Of a stretch of 64,000 nucleotides of DNA, positions 37,220 through 45,132 are shown in pieces. This stretch comes from Streptomyces megasporus. GTDB lineage: Bacteria > Actinomycetota > Actinomycetes > Streptomycetales > Streptomycetaceae. How positions within the stretch are numbered: the first letter of the stretch is position 1; each line of letters opens with the position of its first letter. Below the pieces are notes generated by a model that did not search any database, was not told where the DNA came from, and worked only from the letters and a program-made list of their open reading frames with translations. Both the position numbers and the translations under genes were made by a program. The stretch spans positions 313,253 through 377,252 of the forward strand of contig NZ_JODL01000002.1 of NCBI RefSeq assembly GCF_000718985.1, written 5' to 3'.

Positions 37220-40200
37220 GTGCGGAGCGAGTTGGCTACGGCTACGACGACGGTGCACGACGTACTCAGGGCGATCCGTAACGGAGCCACCGGGAACAGG
37301 GACCGCGGTACCCGCTTCGAGGAGCTCATGGTCCAGTACCTGAGCACCGACCCGCAGTGGACCGAGCAGTTCACCCGAGTGTGGATGTGGGCCGACTGGC
37401 CGGGTGCGGAGCAGGACAAGCGCGACACCGGTATCGACCTGGTCGCGCAGGACCGGGAGACTGGCGGTTTCTGTGCCATCCAGTGCAAGTTCTACGAGCC
37501 GCACCACACGGTTCGCAAGGAGGACATCGACTCCTTCTTCACGGCCTCCGGCAAGGGCGTCTTCACTCGCAGGATGATCATCTCCACGACGGACAAGTGG
37601 AGCGTCCATGCGGAAGAGGCACTGGACGACCAGCAGATTCCGGTCACCCGGATAGGGCTGTCCGACATCGCGAACAGCCCGGTCGAGTGGCACCTGCCCG
37701 CGGAGGGCATCGACCACGAAGTTCAGATGACGCTGCGGGAGAAGAAGAGCCCGCGTCCGCACCAGAAGGCGGCGATCGACGATGTCTTCGCCGGCTTCAC
37801 CAAGCAGAACCGCGGCAAGCTCATCATGGCCTGCGGTACCGGCAAGACCTTCACCAGCCTGAAGATCGCCGAGCGGTTGCAGCAGGAGCGTGCCGAGGCC
37901 GGTCAGGGCGAGCACACCACTGTCCTGTTCCTGGTGCCCTCCATCGCCCTGCTCTCGCAGTCACTGCGTGAGTGGTCGTACGAGGCCGAGGTTCCGCTCC
38001 GCGCTTTCGCCGTCTGCTCCGACGCCCAGGTCGGCAAGCAGAAGGCTCAGGGTGACGACAAGGACATGTCCACCCACGACCTCGCTCTGCCGGCCACCAC
38101 CGACCCGGACCGGCTGGTCGCGCAGATGGCCAGCGTCGAGGCCGTCCCCGGCCTGACGGTGGTGTTCTCCACCTACCAGTCGATCGCCACGGTCTCCGCC
38201 GCCCAGAAGAAGGGTCTGCCCCGGTTCGACCTGATCCTCTGCGACGAGGCTCACCGCACCACTGGCGTCACCCTGTCCGGCCATGACGAGTCCGCGTTCG
38301 TCCGCGTCCACGACGACAGCTTCATCGGCGCCGACCGCCGCCTGTACATGACCGCCACCCCGCGCGTGTACAGCGACGACACCAAGCAGGAAGCCAAGGG
38401 CGCCTCCGCGGCCGTCGCCTCGATGGACGACGAGACCAAGTACGGTCCTGAGTTCCACCGCCTCGGCTTCGGCAAGGCCGTGGAGCAGGGGCTGCTCACC
38501 GACTACAAGGTCCTTATCCTCACGATCGACGAGGGTGTGGTCGCTAAGACCCTCCAAGAGGGTTTCGCCGGCGGCGACTCCGAACTGCGGCTCGACGACG
38601 CAGCTAAGATCATCGGCTGCTGGAACGCCTTGGCCAAGCGCACCGGCACCTTCGCTGATGGTTCCGGGTTTGGCAAGGACGAAGCACCGATGAAGCGGGC
38701 CGTCGCGTTCTCCCGCTCCATCGCCGACTCCAAGGCCATCATGGAGCGGTTCAACGAGGTCGTTGACGCGTATGACGACGCTGATGACGACGTGTTGCAC
38801 TGCGAGGTTGAACACGTCGACGGTACGTTCAACACCCTGCGGCGTAACCAGCTCCTTGACTGGCTCAAGCAGGACCCTGGCCAGAACAACGCCCGCATCC
38901 TGTCTAACGCCCGTTGCCTGTCCGAAGGTGTGGACGTTCCGAGCCTCGACGCGGTGTTGTTCCTCAACCCGCGCAACTCCGTCGTGGATGTCGTCCAGTC
39001 TGTTGGACGTGTCATGCGCGTGGCGCCGGGTAAGAACTACGGCTATATAATCCTGCCCGTCGCTGTCCCCGCGGGTGTCTCACCGGAGAAGGCCCTTGCG
39101 GACAACCAGCGCTTCAAGACCGTCTGGCAGGTCCTCCAGGCCCTCCGCGCCCACGACGACCGCTTCAACGCGACCGTCAACCAAATCGAGCTGAACAAGA
39201 AGAAGCCCGACATCATCGGCCACGGTCACATCGGTGCCGGCGATGAGGAGGTCGGCGATAGGGACGGATCCAGTACCGCAGACAGCGCCAAGGCTGCCAA
39301 GGAGCAGGAAGCCCAGAACGCTCAGCATGTTCAGGACGCCTTGTTCTCCGTAAGCGACTGGCGCGAAGCGATCTACGCTCGCATCGTCGACAAGGTCGGC
39401 GAGCGCCACTACTGGGAAGACTGGGCAAAGGACATCGCCCAGATCGCCGACCGGCACGTCACCCGTATCAAGGCTGCCCTGAACATCCCAGAGAAGCAGG
39501 CTGCTTTCCAAGAGTTTGTCGCTGAGTTGCGCGCCACCATAAACCCCGGTGTCACCGACTCCAGCGCCATCGACATGCTGGCGCAGCACATCATCACTAA
39601 GCCGGTGTTCGACGCGCTCTTCAAGGACTACGCCTTCACCGAACACAACCCGGTCTCCAAGGCGATGCAGCGCATGCTTGATGTCCTCGACGACCAGGGC
39701 TTGGACGCCGAGGTCAAGACACTGGAGGACTTTTACCACTCGGTGCGCGTCCGCGCTGAAGGCATCGACAACCACGAAGGCCGCCAGCACGTCATCGTCG
39801 AGCTGTACAACAAGTTCTTCAAGACTGCTTTGCCTAAGACCGCTGACGCGCTCGGCATCGTCTACACCCCGGTAGAAGTCGTCGACTTCATCCTGCGATC
39901 TACCGAGCAGGCCCTGACTAAGCATCTCGGCCGCTCACTGACCGACGAGGGCGTCCACGTCATCGACCCGTTCACCGGGACTGGCACCTTCCCGGTGCGG
40001 CTGCTGCAGTCCGGCCTTATCAAGCCGGAGGACCTAGCACGCAAGTATGGTGAGGAGCTGCACGCAAACGAGATCGTGCTACTCGCCTACTACATCGCGG
40101 CGATCAACATCGAAGCGGCCTACGCCGACCTCGCTGGCGAGAAGGACGCCTATGTGCCCTTTGAAGGCATCGTACTGGCTGACACCTTCCAGCTTGCCGA

Positions 40201-42124
40201 AGGCGGTGCTGCGAAGCTTGATGGTTTGGACGTGTTGGAAGGAAACAGTGAGCGGGCGAAGCGGCAGCAAAGGCAGAGGATCACTGTCGTGGTCGGCAAC
40301 CCGCCGTACTCTGTGGGGCAGGACAGCGCAAACGATAACAACCAGAATTTGAAGTATGAGACGTTGGATGAGCGCATCTCGAAAACCTATGTTGCTCAGT
40401 CCAGTGCGAAACTAAAGACTTCCCTCTACGATTCATACGTTCGCGCCATTCGCTGGGCATCAGATCGAATCAAGGATGAAGGAGTCGTCGCCTTCGTCTC
40501 GAACGGCGGCTACATCGACGGAAATACAGCGGACGGCCTGCGAAAATCTCTAACCGATGAGTTCGATGCGATCTACTGCTACAACCTGCGCGGTAATCAG
40601 CGCACCTCCGGGGAGCTATCCCGTAGGGAAGGTGGCAAGATCTTCGCCTCGGGCAGTCGCAACACTGTTGCTATCCTGATCTTGGTAAAGGGCGGACTGG
40701 GTAGCGTCTCCGCGAAGAGTTGCGAACTGTACTATCGCGATATTGGTGACTATCTAAGCCGTGAGGACAAGCTCCGCATTCTCGACTCGCAAAGTCTGAA
40801 CACCGTGAACTGGGAGCGAATCAAGCCGAACGCGGATGGGGACTGGATCAACCAGCGCGACGAGCGCTTCTCGACCTTCCAAGCCATTAGTAGGAGCGGC
40901 AAGGATGGCGAGGCGGGGGGAATCTTTTCCCTGCACTCCAGTGGGATTAATTCCGCTCGTGACTCTTGGGTTTATAACTTCTCTAAGGGGCGCCTTGAGG
41001 AGAACATGGAATCCATGATCGATTTCTATAACGATCAAGTCGTTGGTTTTGCGGAGCACTGTGCCGCTCGCGGCATCGCTGCACCTCGACCTGCGGACGT
41101 GGATCATTACATCGATCTGGATCCGAAGAAAATTAGCTGGGACCGGGCCGATAAGGCGAGGATCGCGAAGGGGGAACGGTATGTATTCCGGGTGGACAGG
41201 ATATTCTCGTCGTCCTATCGCCCCTTCACGCGCCAGCATGTTTACTTTGACCGGAAGCTCAATAATACGGTTTATCAACTTGATCACCTGTTCCCGACAC
41301 CCCTACATCGCAACTTTGGGTTCTACATCACAGGAACTGGTGCTGACGAGCCGTTCTCTTTGCTGATGGTGGATGGCGTACCGGACAGGCATGCAGTCGG
41401 AACTAAAAGCGTCGGCCCGCACTTCGCTCGCTACACATACCGAAAGCTGGCTGTTGAGGGCGGATTTGATTTCGATGAAGATGGCGGAGGCTATGAGCGC
41501 GTTGATAACGTCACTGATGCAGCCTTGACTGACTACCGTAAGGCGTACACCGGGTCAGCCATTACTAAGGACGACATCTTCTACTACACCTACGGCCTGC
41601 TCCACTCCTCGGAGTACCGCGAGCGTTTTGCTGCGGACCTGAAAAAGTCCCTGCCGCGCATCCCGAAAGTCCGGGACTTCCAGGGTTTCGCTGAGGCTGG
41701 CCGTAAGCTTGCTGACCTGCACCTGGGGTACGAGCAGGCCGAGCCGTACAAGGGCATCGTCGAGACGGTGACCGGCGACGCATCCGCCACGCCTCCCAGC
41801 GAGCTGTACCGGGTTGCCAAGATGAAGATCCCGAAGGTCAAAGGGCAGGCCGACCGGTCGACGATCGTCTACAACACTCGGGTCAAGCTGACCAACATCC
41901 CCGAGGAGGCGTACCGCTACCAGCTTGGTGCTCGCTCCGCGATCGAGTGGATCATCGACCGTTATCAGGTCAAGGTGGACAAGGCATCGGGGATCGTCAA
42001 CGATCCCAACGACTGGTCTGACAACCCGCGCTACATCATCGACCTGCTCAAGCGGATCGTCACGGTCAGCTTGGAGACGATGAAGATCGTGGACAGCCTC
42101 CCCGCGCTCGACATCTTGGAGTAG
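37220..42124 (+). CDS. Single-chain Type ISP-like restriction-modification enzyme (nuclease-translocase-methyltransferase-TRD)
   Basis: This encodes about 1634 residues. GTG 37220 is the chosen start; TTG 37232 and TTG 37157 are in frame too. Domains in order: Mrr-like nuclease (Asp in DTGIDLVAQ near 73, QCK near 88-90), superfamily 2 translocase (Walker A ACGTGKT near 206, DEAH near 342, TATPR near 378, SVGRVMR), a helical coupler, an N6-adenine methyltransferase (DPFTGTGTF at 916-924, NPPY at 1027-1030), and a C-terminal target-recognition part. The order and length match LlaGI/LlaBIII-type enzymes, which modify one strand of an asymmetric site and cut after head-to-head translocation. All catalytic motifs look intact. 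No separate specificity or methylase gene is needed. Confidence 0.9.
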   Translation: MRSELATATTTVHDVLRAIRNGATGNRDRGTRFEELMVQYLSTDPQWTEQFTRVWMWADWPGAEQDKRDTGIDLVAQDRETGGFCAIQCKFYEPHHTVRKEDIDSFFTASGKGVFTRRMIISTTDKWSVHAEEALDDQQIPVTRIGLSDIANSPVEWHLPAEGIDHEVQMTLREKKSPRPHQKAAIDDVFAGFTKQNRGKLIMACGTGKTFTSLKIAERLQQERAEAGQGEHTTVLFLVPSIALLSQSLREWSYEAEVPLRAFAVCSDAQVGKQKAQGDDKDMSTHDLALPATTDPDRLVAQMASVEAVPGLTVVFSTYQSIATVSAAQKKGLPRFDLILCDEAHRTTGVTLSGHDESAFVRVHDDSFIGADRRLYMTATPRVYSDDTKQEAKGASAAVASMDDETKYGPEFHRLGFGKAVEQGLLTDYKVLILTIDEGVVAKTLQEGFAGGDSELRLDDAAKIIGCWNALAKRTGTFADGSGFGKDEAPMKRAVAFSRSIADSKAIMERFNEVVDAYDDADDDVLHCEVEHVDGTFNTLRRNQLLDWLKQDPGQNNARILSNARCLSEGVDVPSLDAVLFLNPRNSVVDVVQSVGRVMRVAPGKNYGYIILPVAVPAGVSPEKALADNQRFKTVWQVLQALRAHDDRFNATVNQIELNKKKPDIIGHGHIGAGDEEVGDRDGSSTADSAKAAKEQEAQNAQHVQDALFSVSDWREAIYARIVDKVGERHYWEDWAKDIAQIADRHVTRIKAALNIPEKQAAFQEFVAELRATINPGVTDSSAIDMLAQHIITKPVFDALFKDYAFTEHNPVSKAMQRMLDVLDDQGLDAEVKTLEDFYHSVRVRAEGIDNHEGRQHVIVELYNKFFKTALPKTADALGIVYTPVEVVDFILRSTEQALTKHLGRSLTDEGVHVIDPFTGTGTFPVRLLQSGLIKPEDLARKYGEELHANEIVLLAYYIAAINIEAAYADLAGEKDAYVPFEGIVLADTFQLAEGGAAKLDGLDVLEGNSERAKRQQRQRITVVVGNPPYSVGQDSANDNNQNLKYETLDERISKTYVAQSSAKLKTSLYDSYVRAIRWASDRIKDEGVVAFVSNGGYIDGNTADGLRKSLTDEFDAIYCYNLRGNQRTSGELSRREGGKIFASGSRNTVAILILVKGGLGSVSAKSCELYYRDIGDYLSREDKLRILDSQSLNTVNWERIKPNADGDWINQRDERFSTFQAISRSGKDGEAGGIFSLHSSGINSARDSWVYNFSKGRLEENMESMIDFYNDQVVGFAEHCAARGIAAPRPADVDHYIDLDPKKISWDRADKARIAKGERYVFRVDRIFSSSYRPFTRQHVYFDRKLNNTVYQLDHLFPTPLHRNFGFYITGTGADEPFSLLMVDGVPDRHAVGTKSVGPHFARYTYRKLAVEGGFDFDEDGGGYERVDNVTDAALTDYRKAYTGSAITKDDIFYYTYGLLHSSEYRERFAADLKKSLPRIPKVRDFQGFAEAGRKLADLHLGYEQAEPYKGIVETVTGDASATPPSELYRVAKMKIPKVKGQADRSTIVYNTRVKLTNIPEEAYRYQLGARSAIEWIIDRYQVKVDKASGIVNDPNDWSDNPRYIIDLLKRIVTVSLETMKIVDSLPALDILE

Positions 42125-42592
42125 AGCTGAGTACCGACGAGTTGACTGGAGGATGCTCCACAGTCCTGGTAGCGACGGCGAAGCGATGCGAGCAGGAGGC
42201 CGCGTAGCGGCTCCCGCTATGGCGGCGCCTTACACAGCGTGGCCCTCCAGGGGCGATGGCGTCTTTCGGAGTGCTGTAGCTGACCTTGGCCGGTAAGTGC
42301 GCTCTGTCAGTGCCTCTGTGTGCCCCGGCTGCCGGCGGATGCTCCGTTACACCACACCAAGGGACATGACTGCGGGGTAGGCCGAGTAGCCGTGCGAGGC
42401 ACGCTCAAGGCCGGTTCGACAGCCGATCAGCCGCCGACGGTACGAGTGAGTCATCGTCGGCGGCTGTTTCGTTTGCTCCTGCGCTGATTAATGATTAGTT
42501 GATTTCGCTCTCCTCCCTGCAGGTCAGGAGGTACTCTCCGAGCTAATGCGTGATGCTGGGTCGCGCGCTTGCGTGTAGGCAGGAGAAGGTAG
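42125..42592. ncRNA. Candidate structured RNA region with its own terminator
   Basis: No gene lies in these 468 bases apart from the ribosome site of the next one. A hairpin at 42191-42218 (AGC-A-GGAG-G-CCGC / GCGG-CTCC-C-GCT), a small one at 42391-42403 (CGTGC / GCACG), and a perfect terminator at 42428-42466 followed by TTTCGTTT are seen. The terminator comes about 300 bases after the restriction gene. That is far for its own end, and leaves room for a small RNA or a long structured 3' region. Function unknown. Confidence 0.4.
42428..42469 (+). terminator. Intrinsic terminator
   Basis: CAGCCGCCGACG (42428-42439) pairs perfectly with CGTCGGCGGCTG (42455-42466); TTT follows, then CGTTT. Confidence 0.8.
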
Positions 42593-42712
42593 ATGGCCAA
42601 GGGGCATAAGTGCCCGGTGTGCGGCACGCACACGGTGCACCCGATGAGCACCAACCGCATGAGGTGCTCCCAGTGCAAGTCGGTCTTCGACAAGACGATC
42701 TTCGGCAGCTAG
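42593..42712 (+). CDS. 39-residue zinc-ribbon microprotein
   Basis: This encodes 39 residues from ATG 42593 to TAG 42710-42712, with AGGAGAAGG at a perfect distance upstream. The sequence has two CxxC knuckles: HKCPVCGTH and RCSQCKS, 15 residues between them, and a basic, hydrophobic end (SVFDKTIFGS). This is a treble-clef or zinc-ribbon pattern like those of small transcription or replication accessory proteins. It lies between the terminator at 42428 and the hairpin-rich region next to the RepA-like gene. Easily missed by length cut-offs. Function unknown. Confidence 0.6.
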   Translation: MAKGHKCPVCGTHTVHPMSTNRMRCSQCKSVFDKTIFGS

Positions 42713-43179
42713 CACAAGGGGCCGTCATCGCCAGTTGTAGGGGGCTACCCCAGCGGCAAGTGGGTGCGGTAGCGCCCCCATGTCCTGCTCGTTGGGAGGC
42801 CGCTGGCGGCTTAGCTTGCCGTTGTGGCGGCCTTCCGGCCGCCCCTGTCGCTGGCCTACTTGCAGGAGCCCATGCAGGAGGGGCGCTGCCGCGCCCCTCA
42901 TCTGTTTGCCGTTGAGATAAGCGGCTTGGCCCTGTCGGCCCCGTAAGGGGCCGCACCGCTCTTGGCCTTTGCCCTCGGAGCTGGCCTTCGGCCAGCCCCG
43001 CTCTTTCCTGCCGTTGAGCCTACGGCTGACGGCCGCGGGAGCGGCCGACTGTCTAGGTCAGCACGTACTTGTATCTCTGCCTGCGCAAGCGCAGAGCGGA
43101 GCGAGGCTTGCCGAGCGGAGCGAGGTAGACGGTGGTGGTGACACTCTCTATAAGGGGACTGGGCCACCACCACCAGAGG
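42713..43179. other. Hairpin-rich non-coding region, candidate replication or transfer origin
   Basis: No convincing gene is present. At least six hairpins are visible, including GGCGGCC-TT-CCGGCCGCC (about 42826-42844), CGGCCCC-GTAA-GGGGCCG (about 42939), GCTGGCC-TTC-GGCCAGC (about 42980), and GGTGGTGGTG / CACCACCACC (43131-43140 with 43165-43174). TTGCCGTTG occurs at 42816 and 42906, with TGCCGTTGAG again at 43009. AGCGGAGCGAGG is directly repeated near 43095 and 43114. Iterated motifs beside a RepA-like ATPase suggest an origin. The last inverted repeat also serves as a terminator for the ATPase gene. Confidence 0.4.
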
Positions 43180-44139
43180 TCAGGCTGCTTCTGTGGGCCT
43201 CCTGACCCACAGGCCGCCGGAGTGCGTCAGCAGCTCGGCGAGCTTCGGACGGATGGTTTCGGGCTTTCTGCCCACGTCCTGGGCGTACTTGTGTGCCAGT
43301 GCCTTGATGGAAGTCCCCTCCGGTTGCTCCCGGACGATCCGGTCCGCGAGGTCGAGGTGCCAGGGCTTCGCCTTGCGAAGGGGGACGACGTTCGGCCGTG
43401 TCTCTTCGAGTTCCCACAGGGGGACCTCGCTGTTCGCGTCGGCGCGGCGAACGGTGACCTTCAGGTCGAGCTCTTCGCGTGCCCGGTTGATCGCCGTCTG
43501 GATGCGGCGCCCCTTCTTGCCGGAGTTGCGGAGGGTGATGAGTGACCGAGCGGCTGCACCGAACTGTCGTCCTCCGATCGGGGAGGACGCGACGGACATG
43601 CCCTCGGCAGTGCCCTTCGGGGTGTGGGTGACCAGCAGGACGGGGATGCCAGCCGAGCTGATGGGGCGCACGCTGCGCATGAAGCGTGCGGCGGCGGAGG
43701 GCTCGGAGATGTCCTCGCCAGGTGAGAGAGCGCCGATCACGTTGTCCAGGACGAACAGGCCGGGCCGCATCTGTACGAGGTCTTCCAGGACGCTGGCCCA
43801 GAAGCCGTCTCGTCCGGTGTCTTCGACGGGGAAGACAGTCACGCTGTTGTCCGGTACGGCGCCGGTGAGGCGGGCCTTCAGCTCCGCGCTGGCCCCTTCG
43901 TCGGTCACTCCGAAGATGATGTGGTCGAGGCGCTGGTGCACGGGCAGCCCGAGGAATTCGCTGTGTCCGTTGATCAGAGCGATGGCCATGCCCGCGGCGA
44001 GCAGGGTCTTACCGGCCTTGGGCTCTCCGGACAGCATCGTGATGCTGGTGGTGAGCAGGTCCCCGATGAGGAACGCCTGCTCGTAGGGGACGGTCTCGAT
44101 CTGATCGAGGGTACGTCCGGTGTTGCTGATGACTCCCAC
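43180..44139 (-). CDS. RecA/RepA-like AAA (AAA_25) ATPase
   Basis: This encodes 319 residues from GTG 44139. Walker A is SGEPKAGKTLLAAGMA at 37-52 and Walker B GLFVLDNVIGAL, followed by LLVTHTPKG; this is the RepA/DnaB-like RecA fold of hexameric plasmid helicases (AAA_25 type). The C-terminal 70 residues look like a winged helix (GTSIKALAHKYAQDVGRKPETIRPKLAELLTHSGGLWV). Together with the iterated region downstream, a role in element replication or maintenance is inferred. No primase or relaxase is recognisable in the element. It follows the xis-like gene on the same strand. Confidence 0.75.
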   Translation of the reverse strand: MGVISNTGRTLDQIETVPYEQAFLIGDLLTTSITMLSGEPKAGKTLLAAGMAIALINGHSEFLGLPVHQRLDHIIFGVTDEGASAELKARLTGAVPDNSVTVFPVEDTGRDGFWASVLEDLVQMRPGLFVLDNVIGALSPGEDISEPSAAARFMRSVRPISSAGIPVLLVTHTPKGTAEGMSVASSPIGGRQFGAAARSLITLRNSGKKGRRIQTAINRAREELDLKVTVRRADANSEVPLWELEETRPNVVPLRKAKPWHLDLADRIVREQPEGTSIKALAHKYAQDVGRKPETIRPKLAELLTHSGGLWVRRPTEAA

Positions 44140-44254
44140 GGGTGTGGGACTCCCTTCGGATATGCCGAAGCAGGGCGCAGCCGCGCCCGCTGTCCCGCCG
44201 GGTGGCGGGGCATGTACCTCCTCTCTGTGGCTGGAACGGGGATGACCGTGCTGG

Positions 44255-44479
44255 TCAGGCGGCGGCGGGGCACTCCCTGTCGAGCCACCTGTCGACTTCG
44301 GAGAGCCGGAAGCGCAGGCTGCCTCCGACCTTGCGCGACGGGATACCGAGAGCCCGGTGGTTGTTGTAGATCCACGCCGGCTTGACCGCCAGGTAGTCGG
44401 CCAGCTCGTTCACGGTCATGAGTCGCTTGTCCTGCAAGGGCTGATTCCTCCAGATGGGCGGACGGCTTTGCGGGGCCAT
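44255..44479 (-). CDS. Excisionase-like helix-turn-helix protein
   Basis: This encodes 74 residues from ATG 44479 (minus), with AGGAG upstream. After a 20-residue lead the protein reads LMTVNELADYLAVKPAWIYNNHRALGIPSRKVGGSLRFRLSEVDRWLDREC, the MerR-like winged HTH (HTH_17) found in actinobacterial excisionases. Such proteins bend DNA at the attachment site and turn the integrase towards excision. It lies divergent from the int operon, 86 bases from the start at 44566. It may also regulate the shared promoter region. Confidence 0.8.
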   Translation of the reverse strand: MAPQSRPPIWRNQPLQDKRLMTVNELADYLAVKPAWIYNNHRALGIPSRKVGGSLRFRLSEVDRWLDRECPAAA

Positions 44480-44499
44480 CCTGATCTCCTGGTTGATCT

Positions 44500-44558
44500 A
44501 TGTCAAGTCTAGATGTGTCACACCCGGAGTTGTCAGATGAGGATTAGCTGCATAGGGT
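44500..44558. promoter_or_regulatory. Overlapping divergent promoters with a shared -35 box
   Basis: Plus strand: -35 TTGTCA at 44530-44535, 17-bp spacer, -10 TAGGGT at 44553-44558, predicting a transcript starting at or one base before ATG 44566. Minus strand: the complement of the same box gives -35 TGACAA, 18-bp spacer, -10 TAGACT (44511-44506). Only one polymerase could occupy the shared box, so int and xis-repA expression may be mutually exclusive. Confidence 0.5.
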
Positions 44559-44565
44559 TTCAGGC

Positions 44566-45132
44566 ATGGAGATCACACACGGCGCTGGCAGCCTCCCCCT
44601 TCGGGAGGGGATCGAGATGGAGCAGCGCATCGGTTCGTGGAAAGTAGTCATGTGGAGGCCGATCACCTCCTCCTCGGGTGGCCCAGTGGAGATTCGGGTT
44701 GAGCCGCATGAGGACGGTGATCCCCAGGAGATCGCTCGGGGCATCTCAAGCACTGTTCTTCGGCAAGTCGACACGGGCGCGTTCATCGACGCGCTCGGTA
44801 GCACGGGACAACCGTCTGACGACGATGCCGAGAGGGAGGCGGAACGTCTTCGGGCAGAGCTGGCGGAGGCCTCGAAGCGGCTGTCGGACCGCTACCTGGC
44901 GATGCTCGCAGCCTTCTACGTGCGTGTGGTCGACATCGGGGAGCGGGCGCCGATCCAGGCGCTCGAAGAGATCACGGGCGCGAAGCAGCCCACGTTGAAG
45001 GGCCACCTCCGTGCTGCTCGGCAGCGAGGGTTCCTGACCAAGGTGGAGGGCAAGGCCGGTGGGCGCCTGACGGAGAAGGCGATCGGGATTCTGGAGGGGA
45101 TGAAGGATGGCGAAGGTTCTCAAGAAGTGTGA
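44566..45132 (+). CDS. Winged-HTH-like protein encoded ahead of the integrase
   Basis: This encodes 188 residues from ATG 44566. The N-terminal half has strand-rich sequence (QRIGSWKVVMWRPITSSSGGPVEIRVEPHEDGD) followed by a helical part with AEREAERLRAELAEASKRLSDRYLAMLAAFYV. The C-terminus looks like a winged helix (IQALEEITGAKQPTLKGHLRAARQRGFLTKVEGKAGGRLTEKAIGIL). I do not know the family name; such genes often precede integrases in Streptomyces elements. It overlaps the integrase by 26 bases. A leaderless transcript is predicted. It may regulate integration. Confidence 0.7.
   Translation: MEITHGAGSLPLREGIEMEQRIGSWKVVMWRPITSSSGGPVEIRVEPHEDGDPQEIARGISSTVLRQVDTGAFIDALGSTGQPSDDDAEREAERLRAELAEASKRLSDRYLAMLAAFYVRVVDIGERAPIQALEEITGAKQPTLKGHLRAARQRGFLTKVEGKAGGRLTEKAIGILEGMKDGEGSQEV

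Noticed and set aside
37220..42124. A BREX, DISARM or Type I multi-gene system
   Set aside because: All functions are in one chain in LlaGI-like order, and no PglZ, BrxC, DrmA or separate HsdS gene is near.
42390..42440. A tRNA-like element (GGTTCGAC near 42413)
   Set aside because: The stem that should flank the T-loop does not pair, and no acceptor or anticodon arm fits.
42713..43179. A CRISPR array suggested by the repeated short motifs
   Set aside because: Repeats are 8-12 bp, irregularly spaced, without equal spacers, and there are no cas genes.
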